In this document: one piece after another, positions 1 through 6,144 of the stretch
Numbering within the stretch: position 1 is the stretch's first letter
Layout of the letters: each line of letters begins with the position of its first letter
Assembly (NCBI GenBank): GCA_902478055.1
Contig: CABSJL010000028.1
Location: forward strand, 1-13,567
DNA length: 13,567 nt
Reading direction: 5' to 3'
DNA from: an uncultured Veillonella sp.
GTDB lineage: Bacteria > Bacillota > Negativicutes > Veillonellales > Veillonellaceae
Translations under genes and position numbers: made by a program
Notes under the pieces: model-generated
What the model was told of the DNA's origin: nothing
Database searches by the model: none
Seen by the model: only the letters and a program-made list of their open reading frames with translations

Positions 1-39
1 GAAGTAGACATTATGATTGATGGTCGTTTACAAGTATAA
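1..39 (+). CDS. possible 3' end of an unrecognised plus-strand gene
   Basis: Frame 1 is open from the window edge for 12 codons (EVDIMIDGRLQV) and ends with TAA at 37-39; the other two plus frames stop within 20 bases. The next strong feature on this strand is the hairpin at 145-174, which would suit a transcript arriving from the left. The fragment is too short to assign a family, and an open run of 12 codons can arise by chance, so this is only a possibility. Confidence 0.3.
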   Translation, partial: EVDIMIDGRLQV

Positions 40-144
40 ACATAACTACAAAACAATCATAAATTGGATGACAGCAAAGAACTATATGTCTAGTCTAACG
101 TCTCTAGTAGATATCAATTTATATTGGAAAACTACATATGAAAC

Positions 145-174
145 AGACCCTATATACGCTTGTATATAGGGTCT
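145..174. terminator. bidirectional hairpin terminator between the left-edge gene and the dCMP deaminase
   Basis: A perfect 13-base-pair stem (145-157 with 162-174, starting AGACCC and ending GGGTCT) closes a 4-base loop. On the plus strand it is followed by TTTGAT, giving TCTTTTGAT at its foot. On the minus strand it lies 26 bases past the deaminase stop codon and is followed by GTTTCAT. It could end transcription from both sides. Positions 40-144 are AT-rich and I see nothing else in them. Confidence 0.7.
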
Positions 175-200
175 TTTGATAATAGTAAAAATTTATTCTA

Positions 201-680
201 TTACAATGTGATATTTAAAGTACGGCCTGTAGGTTTATATTCAATAATCTCTACACCTGCAGTTTTTAACATCCTCTTAGATGCTTTTACCTCTTTTGTA
301 TCCTTATAGAGGTCATCGCGGTAGATAACAGCCTTAATACCACTTTGAATGATTGCCTTAGCACATTCATTACAAGGGAATAATGTAACATAAATCTTGG
401 AACCCTCTAGAGAGCCACCACGATAATTCAGAATGGCATTGAGTTCACTATGTACAGTATAGAAATATTTATTATCATCTGCTGTATCGCGTTCCCATGT
501 GAAATCATCATCGCTACAGTTTAAAGGCATGCCATTATAGCCAATAGATAAGATTTTATTATCATTACTAACGATGCACGCACCAACTTGTGTATTAGGA
601 TCTTTAGAGCGTTGCGCTGCTAAGATGGCAACGCCCATGAAGTATTCATCCCAGGAAATATAATCGCTACGTTTTGCCAT
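201..680 (-). CDS. dCMP deaminase (ComEB-like cytidine/deoxycytidylate deaminase family)
   Basis: A 159-residue zinc-dependent deaminase, the usual length for deoxycytidylate deaminases. These convert dCMP to dUMP in the cytoplasm and so feed thymidylate synthesis. The active-site signature is visible as H77-S-E79 (zinc ligand and proton-shuttling Glu) followed by P102-C103-x-x-C106 (the other two zinc ligands). The N-terminal part (WDEYFMGVAILAAQRSKDP, then TQVGACIV and GYNGMP) is typical of the dCMP deaminase/ComEB group rather than of tRNA adenosine or guanine deaminases. The ATG at 678-680 has a GAGG ribosome binding site at 686-689, five bases away. The gene lies downstream of leuS in the same direction, but the leuS terminator stands between them, so it may depend on read-through. 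The exact substrate (dCMP versus a related nucleotide) is inferred from family resemblance; comEB is the name used in Bacillus. Confidence 0.9.
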   Translation of the reverse strand: MAKRSDYISWDEYFMGVAILAAQRSKDPNTQVGACIVSNDNKILSIGYNGMPLNCSDDDFTWERDTADDNKYFYTVHSELNAILNYRGGSLEGSKIYVTLFPCNECAKAIIQSGIKAVIYRDDLYKDTKEVKASKRMLKTAGVEIIEYKPTGRTLNITL

Positions 681-698
681 AATTACCTCACTATAAAA

Positions 699-732
699 TA
701 AGCCCCCTTCTACTTATGTAGTTGGGGGCTTA
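699..732 (-). terminator. rho-independent terminator after leuS, abutting the deaminase start
   Basis: On the minus strand a 9-base-pair stem (TAAGCCCCC pairing with GGGGGCTTA) continues past a 2x2 internal loop into four more pairs (CTAC with GTAG) and a TTAT-type loop. It is followed by TTTTATAG. It lies 24 bases past the leuS stop codon and ends 18 bases before the deaminase ATG. The GC-rich foot plus U-tract fits an intrinsic terminator. Because the deaminase ribosome binding site follows at once, it could also act as an attenuator. Confidence 0.85.
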
Positions 733-756
733 CTGTATTAAACGAATAGAATATCG

Positions 757-3225
757 TTATTTAACTACGATATTTACAAGTTTACCAGGTACATAAATAA
801 CTTTTACAATATTTTTACCTTCTGTAAACTCTTGAACACGACTAGATTCTTTAGCCAATGTTTCTAATTCTTCTTTTGTAATATTTACAGAAACAGTAAG
901 TTTATCACGAACTTTACCATTTACTTGTAATACTACTTCTACTTCATCTACAACGAGAGCTGCCTCTTCGTATACAGGCCATTTTTCAGTGTGGATGGAT
1001 GTAGTTTCACCCAATTCATGCCACAACTCTTCTGTCATATGAGGAACGAATGGTGCTAAAAGAAGTAATAAGGAATGAGTTAATTCATTAGCTAAAGCAC
1101 TATTGATTGTTTCAGCTTTGTCCTTATGAGCGTACATAGCATTTACTAGTTCCATGATAGCAGAAATCGCAGTGTTGAAGTTGAAGTTGTTATCGAGGTC
1201 TTCTGTTACCTTTTTGATAACACGATGCAATTCACGACGCAAAGCAAATTCGTCTTTTGTAAGTTCACCAGTTACATTTTTCTTAGCTTCTTCGTTGTAC
1301 GCATCAACAATACGCCATACACGACCTAAGAAACGGTAAGAACCTTCAACGCCTTGGTCAGACCAATCAAGGTCACGATCTACAGGAGCTGCAAATAGAA
1401 TGAACAAACGTGCAGTATCAGCACCATAGGTATTGATAATTTCTTCTGGAGAAACTACATTACCTTTGGATTTAGACATTTTGCTGCCTTCTTTAAGAAC
1501 CATACCTTGTGTCAACAAGCCACGGAATGGTTCGTTAGCTTCGATAAGACCTAAATCGTGAATAACTTTCACAAAGAATCGAGAGTACAACAAGTGCAAG
1601 ATAGCATGTTCAATACCACCGATATATTGGTCAACGTTCATCCAGTAGTTAGCGATTTTTTTATCGAATGGAGCTTGGTCGTTTTTAGCGTCTGTATAGC
1701 GCAAGAAGTACCAAGAGGAATCGATAAATGTGTCCATTGTATCTGTTTCACGACGTGCAGGACCACCACACTTAGGACATGTAGTATTTAGGAAGCTTTC
1801 AGATGTAGCCAATGGAGATACGGCACCAGATTCAAATTTAACATCCTCTGGCAAGCGTACTGGCAACTCTTCTTCAGGAACGAGTTGTTCACCGCATTTT
1901 TCACAATATACTACAGGAATTGGCACGCCCCAGTAACGTTGACGAGAAATCAACCAGTCACGAAGGCGGAAGTTTACTTTACCTTCACCAATACCGCGTT
2001 CATTAAGAGCTGCCGTGATATTTTTACGAGCCTCTTCAGATGTTTGGCCATTATATTCACCAGAGTTAACGAGGATACCATCTTCATGGTACCATTCTTG
2101 CCATTTATCAAGGCTATATTCTTCACCTTCACGAGCTACGACTTGTTTAATAGGCAAATCGTATTTATGTGCAAATTCCCAGTCACGTTCATCATGCGCA
2201 GGGGAACCCATTACGGCACCAGTACCATAGTCTACCAATACATAGTTTGCAATCCATACAGGAACTTGTTCGCCAGACATTGGGTTTACTGCATAAGAGC
2301 CCGTAAACATACCTTCTTTAGGCGCTTCTGTAGATGTACGATCAATATCGCTCATATTACGCATACGTGTAATGAAAGCTTCCAATTCAGCTTTATTAGG
2401 CGCATTTTCAATAAGGCGTTCCACATATGGATGTTCAGGAGCCAATACTACATAGCTTACACCATAAATAGTATCAACCCGTGTAGTATACACAGATACG
2501 CGTTCATTGATGGATGGCACTTCAAAGGAGAATTCTGTACCTTCAGAACGGCCAATCCAGTTCTTTTGCATCAATTTAACGCGTTGTGGCCAATGATCAA
2601 GAGTGTCCAAATCAGTTAACAAGCGATCCGCATATTCTGTAATGCGCAAGAACCATTGAGACAAGTCTTTTTTCTCAACTGGGTTATCACAGCGCCAGCA
2701 AGCACCATCGATAACTTGTTCGTTAGCCAATACAGTATGGCAAGTTTCGCACCAGTTTACTTTAGCTTCTTTTTTATAAGCTAAGCCTTTTTTATAGAAC
2801 TGCTCGAAGAACCATTGAGTCCATTTGTAGTAATCTTCTTTACATGTTGCAACTTCACGGTCCCAATCATAGGACAAGCCAAGTGCTTTTTGTTGTAATT
2901 TCATGTTCTCGATGTTGTCGAGTGTCCATGTTTTAGGGGCAATACCATGTTTGATAGCTGCGTTTTCTGCAGGCATACCAAAGGAGTCCCAGCCCATTGG
3001 ATGTAATACGTTGAAGCCCTTCATTTTTTTGAAACGAGCTACTACGTCACCGATGGAATAGTTACGCACGTGACCCATGTGTAAGTTACCAGATGGGTAC
3101 GGGAACATTTCTAATACATAGTATTTTTCTTTAGATTCATCATATTCTGTTTTAAATGTATGGTTATCATCCCAATACTTTTGCCACTTTTTCTCAATAT
3201 CTTGGGCTACATATTTTTCATTCAT
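757..3225 (-). CDS. leuS: leucyl-tRNA synthetase
   Basis: A full-length (822 residues) class Ia aminoacyl-tRNA synthetase that charges tRNA-Leu with leucine in the cytoplasm. The ATP-binding signatures are both present: HMGH at residues 49-52 and KMSKS at 582-586. The inserted CP1 editing domain, which hydrolyses mischarged tRNA, carries T247-T248-R249, D251-T252 and the GSPAHDERD segment with D345. These fall at the same numbers as the known E. coli editing residues. Cys pairs at 159/162 and 176/179 suggest a zinc knuckle; a second set is at 441/444 and 483/486. The C-terminal anticodon-binding helical domain and the small terminal domain are intact. The ATG at 3223-3225 follows an AGGAGG ribosome binding site (3233-3238) with a 7-base spacer. 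A good promoter lies about 60 bases upstream. The leader is too short for a T-box, which many Firmicute synthetase genes carry. Confidence 0.98.
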   Translation of the reverse strand: MNEKYVAQDIEKKWQKYWDDNHTFKTEYDESKEKYYVLEMFPYPSGNLHMGHVRNYSIGDVVARFKKMKGFNVLHPMGWDSFGMPAENAAIKHGIAPKTWTLDNIENMKLQQKALGLSYDWDREVATCKEDYYKWTQWFFEQFYKKGLAYKKEAKVNWCETCHTVLANEQVIDGACWRCDNPVEKKDLSQWFLRITEYADRLLTDLDTLDHWPQRVKLMQKNWIGRSEGTEFSFEVPSINERVSVYTTRVDTIYGVSYVVLAPEHPYVERLIENAPNKAELEAFITRMRNMSDIDRTSTEAPKEGMFTGSYAVNPMSGEQVPVWIANYVLVDYGTGAVMGSPAHDERDWEFAHKYDLPIKQVVAREGEEYSLDKWQEWYHEDGILVNSGEYNGQTSEEARKNITAALNERGIGEGKVNFRLRDWLISRQRYWGVPIPVVYCEKCGEQLVPEEELPVRLPEDVKFESGAVSPLATSESFLNTTCPKCGGPARRETDTMDTFIDSSWYFLRYTDAKNDQAPFDKKIANYWMNVDQYIGGIEHAILHLLYSRFFVKVIHDLGLIEANEPFRGLLTQGMVLKEGSKMSKSKGNVVSPEEIINTYGADTARLFILFAAPVDRDLDWSDQGVEGSYRFLGRVWRIVDAYNEEAKKNVTGELTKDEFALRRELHRVIKKVTEDLDNNFNFNTAISAIMELVNAMYAHKDKAETINSALANELTHSLLLLLAPFVPHMTEELWHELGETTSIHTEKWPVYEEAALVVDEVEVVLQVNGKVRDKLTVSVNITKEELETLAKESSRVQEFTEGKNIVKVIYVPGKLVNIVVK

Positions 3226-3283
3226 GTAGGGGCCTCCTCATATAGTCAACCTCATTAGTTGCCGTTTTATAATCAATATTTTT

Positions 3284-3312
3284 ATTTTACTACGTACTAT
3301 GAAAGCAGTCAA
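3284..3312 (-). promoter_or_regulatory. sigma-70 type promoter for leuS
   Basis: On the minus strand the -35 box TTGACT (3307-3312) is followed by a 17-base spacer and the -10 box TAAAAT (3284-3289). This predicts a transcript start near 3277 and a leader of about 50 bases. The -35 box begins only four bases after the stop codon of the upstream gene. No terminator lies between the two genes, so leuS could also receive read-through from the GH18 gene. Confidence 0.65.
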
Positions 3313-3315
3313 ACT

Positions 3316-5031
3316 CTAGCGTTTTACTACTTGTACAGATTTAGTTAATTCGTTTTTAGTAGTTGTATTTTGAACAGATCCATGGCTCTTATAAGAAGCA
3401 ATTGTATTCTTTGCCTCTTGTGCATCACGTTCCTTTTGAGCCTTAGCCTCTTCTTCTAAACGCTTTTTCTCTGCCTTGGCTTCCTCAGCTTGACGTTTTT
3501 TCTCGGCTTTAGCTTGCTCCGCTTCTTCTTTAGCTTTGCGTTTAGCTAATTCTTTTTCTTCTTTTGCCTTACGTTTTGCTTCCGCTTTAGCAGCTTTGGC
3601 CTTTTCTTTTTCCTCTAGGCGTAATTTATATTGTTCAACCTTAGTTAATGGTTTAGTTTCTTCTACTACTGGTTCAGGAACAACCGCTGTAGGAGATTTA
3701 GGAATACCGCGGCCTAAGTCTTTGCTTTGAATCATAGCAATAGTAGATTCGTCTTCAAAGCCTTTGCGCCATGCAGCAAAACCACCGAGCTGTAATTCTT
3801 TTACAAGGTCTAGTTTCAAACCTAAGGACGTATTATCTTCAAACCAAATACGATCGGAACCAGACCCAGTTGGGATAGATAAATAATATAATTTTAATCT
3901 ATCATCCCATGTCATTTTATCCTTGTAGTTTGCAAAGTAACTACCTATATTTTTCATAGCCAATGTTTCGCCCTTAGCATAGCCATTTGTATCATGCCAT
4001 AAGCGCATATAGAATGGCACACCAAGTACTAGTTTTTGGGATGGCACTTCAGAAAGCATTTTTTCTGTATGATTGCGAACCCATGGATAACTTGCTACAG
4101 GACCTGCTGTGGTACTCTTAGCCCATGTTTCATCATAAGCCATGAGAACTACATAATCTACGGAATTTGCAAAGGCGCTGCGGTTATATACTAAAGACCA
4201 TTCTGGGCTATCAGAATAACCTGTTACATCAATAGATGTTTTAATATTGTATTGATGTAAATGGTTAGATAAATACGCTACAAACGCTGTTAAACGATCA
4301 CGGTCGGCATAATCAATATTTTCAAAGTCAAAGTTATAACCATCAAAGCCGTAAATATAAGCATATTGCACGAGGTTATGAGCATATTTTTTCCATACAG
4401 ATTGATCTGCTAAGATACCACTAGTAAAGCCAGGGTCAAATCGATTCGTAATCAAAGGCCATACGTGATAACCTTTACTCTTATAATCGTTAACATAATC
4501 AATACTTACATTAGGACTTGCTTCGAGGCCAAGGCTATGCAATTTAAACCAGCTTGGAGAAATGATATTATCGCCGCTAGCATTAAGTTTTGCTTGATAT
4601 GGAGTTCCCTGTGTTGGCCATGGATCAAAGGCCCAAGACAATGGCGTTTGCATTGTATACGGAGCTTTTACCGTGGAAGCTTGTGGTGCAGGACCTAATG
4701 TTAATTGTCCATTAGTTTTTGTATAACTCACACCGAGCATAGCTGGCTCAGACTCAATATCGACATAGGTCGTGCCATTTTTGCTAGTTGTGGGTAATTT
4801 TACAGGTTCCCCAACGGCAGCAGGGTCTAAAATGATAGTATTTCCTTGTAACACTGTTTGAGGTACATATACCGTATAGGATGTTTTATATTGATTAGCT
4901 TCGTAATGACGCGTAGTATTCGCCAAGAATTGGTCGAGCGGCACTAATACTTCTGCTTGTACTGCTGTACTAGATAAGGCAGACATTACCAAAGCTGTTA
5001 AAGATTTTAAAATAGTAGATTTACGAATCAT
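3316..5031 (-). CDS. secreted glycoside hydrolase family 18 protein with TolA-like C-terminal helix
   Basis: A 571-residue exported protein. Residues 1-26 form a signal peptide (KSTILKS charged end, hydrophobic core, VQA|EV cleavage). Residues about 27-115 resemble the copper-amine-oxidase-like N-terminal (stalk) domain of Firmicute surface proteins, with NGTTYVDIES...GVSYTKTNGQLTLG as the telling stretch. The GH18 barrel follows (about 130-435). Its active site reads D230-G-Y-N-F-D235-F-E237-N, with E237 the likely catalytic acid. MAYD at 297-300 and W421 in GGFAAW are further GH18 landmarks. The DGxNxDFEN form is that of the YaaH/SleL group, which cut N-acetylglucosamine bonds in peptidoglycan, so a cell-wall substrate is inferred. 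Residues about 462-541 are almost all K, E, A, R and Q, predicted to be one long helix resembling the TolA stalk. I see no lipobox or membrane anchor at the C terminus. The ATG follows AGGAG (5037-5041) at five bases. Confidence 0.88.
   Translation of the reverse strand: MIRKSTILKSLTALVMSALSSTAVQAEVLVPLDQFLANTTRHYEANQYKTSYTVYVPQTVLQGNTIILDPAAVGEPVKLPTTSKNGTTYVDIESEPAMLGVSYTKTNGQLTLGPAPQASTVKAPYTMQTPLSWAFDPWPTQGTPYQAKLNASGDNIISPSWFKLHSLGLEASPNVSIDYVNDYKSKGYHVWPLITNRFDPGFTSGILADQSVWKKYAHNLVQYAYIYGFDGYNFDFENIDYADRDRLTAFVAYLSNHLHQYNIKTSIDVTGYSDSPEWSLVYNRSAFANSVDYVVLMAYDETWAKSTTAGPVASYPWVRNHTEKMLSEVPSQKLVLGVPFYMRLWHDTNGYAKGETLAMKNIGSYFANYKDKMTWDDRLKLYYLSIPTGSGSDRIWFEDNTSLGLKLDLVKELQLGGFAAWRKGFEDESTIAMIQSKDLGRGIPKSPTAVVPEPVVEETKPLTKVEQYKLRLEEKEKAKAAKAEAKRKAKEEKELAKRKAKEEAEQAKAEKKRQAEEAKAEKKRLEEEAKAQKERDAQEAKNTIASYKSHGSVQNTTTKNELTKSVQVVKR
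3409..3648 (-). repeat. low-complexity Lys/Glu/Ala-rich coding stretch (TolA-like helix)
   Basis: This part of the GH18 gene encodes residues about 462-541, built from irregular units of the type KAEAKRKAKEE, AKRKAKEEAEQ and AEKKRLEEEAKA. The DNA repeats GCTTTAGC, TTTTTCTC and CTTCTTC-like words without a fixed period, so it is a degenerate rather than an exact tandem repeat. Such stretches can expand or contract between strains. Confidence 0.7.
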
Positions 5032-5049
5032 GAACTCTCCTAACTCTAG

Positions 5050-5062
5050 CCCCTTAAAGGGG
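5050..5062. promoter_or_regulatory. short perfect palindrome in the leader of the GH18 gene
   Basis: CCCCTTAAAGGGG is a perfect inverted repeat (six bases each side of a central A). It stands out in AT-rich surroundings, about 19 bases before the GH18 ATG and some 12 bases into the predicted transcript. It could be an operator or a small mRNA hairpin. It is not followed by a U-tract, so it is not a terminator. No regulator can be named. Confidence 0.35.
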
Positions 5063-5081
5063 ATATAATTTCAATCTCTAT

Positions 5082-5090
5082 ATTATACCA
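5082..5090 (-). promoter_or_regulatory. candidate extended -10 promoter for the GH18 gene
   Basis: On the minus strand the sequence TGGTATAAT matches an extended -10 element (TGn followed by TATAAT at 5082-5087). No convincing -35 box is found 16-18 bases upstream. A second TATAAT lies about 10 bases further upstream and is an alternative. The predicted start near 5075 gives a leader of about 44 bases that includes the palindrome at 5050-5062. Confidence 0.45.
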
Positions 5091-5115
5091 TATTATATAG
5101 AATTCCTCTCAGTTG

Positions 5116-5144
5116 TTGCATGAAGGGTACATGTAATTTATAAT
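5116..5144 (+). promoter_or_regulatory. sigma-70 type promoter for lgt
   Basis: The -35 box TTGCAT (5116-5121) and a perfect -10 box TATAAT (5139-5144) are separated by exactly 17 bases. The start of transcription would be near 5151, about 34 bases before the lgt ATG. It points away from the GH18 promoter at 5082-5090, so the two genes are divergently transcribed from a region of 153 bases. Confidence 0.7.
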
Positions 5145-5184
5145 TTACCTTATACAATACAAGTTATTACATAAGGAGTTTTAT

Positions 5185-6009
5185 ATGCATCAATATCTAT
5201 TTTTTATAGGTGACTTCCCTATCAGGGCCTATGGTGCCATGTTAGCCTTAGCTATCATCTGTGGTGCCTCGGTTGCCTATGTTTTATTAAAAAAAGATGG
5301 TCGTGGTTGGCATGAGCATATCATCGACTTTTCCATTACTGTTGCCGTAGCTGGTCTCATCGGGGCCCGACTATGGGACGTATTCTTCTTTGATTGGCAC
5401 TATTATGGCAACCATTTATTAGAAATTCCCTTTGTATGGCAAGGTGGTATGGCCATCCAAGGTGGCGTTGTATTAGGTACTATTGCAGGCTACTGGTATC
5501 TTCGTAAAAACAATATCGACTTCTGGGCCTTTGCTGATTTATTTGCACCAGCGTTGATCTTGGCGCAATCTGTAGGCCGTATGGCAAATCTCTTAAACGG
5601 CGATGCCTTTGGTCATCCTACGGGTGGTAACTTTGGTATTCTCTATCCTGAAAGCACGTTAGCACATCGCACTTATGGCAATCAACCATTATGGCCTGCC
5701 GAAATCTGGGAAGGTCAAATCGACATTCTTATCTTTGTGGTCCTTCTACTATTTAGCTCCTTTAAACATGCTAAAGGTCAAGTATTCGTACTATATGCGA
5801 TTCTCTACTCTACAGCTAGATTCTTCCTCGAATTCTTACGCGGTGACTATGTAGACTTAACACTAGGCTTAAAATCTGCTCAGATGACTAGTCTTATTGT
5901 TATCATCGTAGGCATTTGTCTATTTATCTATCTAGGCTACTTAGAAAAGAAAAATCAACCAGTACTTGAAACTACAGAAACAGCGCCTAAAACGAAAAAA
6001 CGTAAATAA
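5185..6009 (+). CDS. lgt: prolipoprotein diacylglyceryl transferase
   Basis: A 274-residue polytopic inner-membrane enzyme, the family's usual size. It moves diacylglycerol from phosphatidylglycerol to the lipobox Cys of prolipoproteins, the first step of lipoprotein maturation. The Lgt signature is present as GRMANLLNGD at 131-140, with R132 matching the essential Arg of the GRxGNFxN motif. WQGGMAIQGG (85-94), QPLWPAEIWE (167-176) and RFFLEFLRGDY (212-222) are also conserved blocks. Hydrophobic segments recur at about 12-35, 47-63, 90-105, 115-130, 180-191, 199-217 and 234-252. At the site of the E. coli His103 (GGMSFHGG) this protein has Q92. Gram-positive homologues also lack that His, so loss of activity is not implied. 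The C terminus is a short Lys-rich cytoplasmic tail. The ATG is preceded by AAGGAG (5173-5178) at six bases. lgt stands alone, facing the operon on the other strand. Confidence 0.96.
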   Translation: MHQYLFFIGDFPIRAYGAMLALAIICGASVAYVLLKKDGRGWHEHIIDFSITVAVAGLIGARLWDVFFFDWHYYGNHLLEIPFVWQGGMAIQGGVVLGTIAGYWYLRKNNIDFWAFADLFAPALILAQSVGRMANLLNGDAFGHPTGGNFGILYPESTLAHRTYGNQPLWPAEIWEGQIDILIFVVLLLFSSFKHAKGQVFVLYAILYSTARFFLEFLRGDYVDLTLGLKSAQMTSLIVIIVGICLFIYLGYLEKKNQPVLETTETAPKTKKRK

Positions 6010-6042
6010 CTTCATATAATAAGCAACATATATTATGAATAA

Positions 6043-6087
6043 AAAAATCCTTCATTCATTGGTTTGCCCTTTGAATGAAGGATTTTT
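6043..6087. terminator. bidirectional terminator between lgt and trmFO
   Basis: A perfect 16-base-pair stem (6043-6058, AAAAATCCTTCATTCA, with 6072-6087) closes a 13-base loop. A-rich sequence on the left and T-rich sequence on the right give a U-tract on either strand. It lies 33 bases past the lgt stop and 57 bases past the trmFO stop, so it ends both converging transcripts. Nothing else is visible in 6010-6144. Confidence 0.9.
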
Positions 6088-6144
6088 CTTTATAAGTCTA
6101 AAAACACATATAGTATTGAGCAATTTATTTTATAAGACCAAAGC

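Noticed and set aside
1885..2619. 244-codon open frame on the plus strand, the longest of several antisense to leuS
   Set aside because: It lies wholly opposite leuS, has no recognisable domain or ribosome binding site, and its composition mirrors the leuS codons. The other shorter frames opposite leuS, the GH18 gene, trmFO, topA and dprA are rejected for the same reason.
3238..3255. Tiny minus-strand upstream frame ATG AGG TTG ACT ATA TGA ending at the leuS ribosome binding site, possibly a leader peptide
   Set aside because: It has no ribosome binding site of its own, only one Leu codon and no attenuator hairpin after it, so chance is the better explanation.
3409..3648. Possible CRISPR or exact tandem repeat in the GH18 gene
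   Set aside because: The recurring words have no fixed spacing or unit length and are explained by codons for Lys, Glu and Ala in a long helix.
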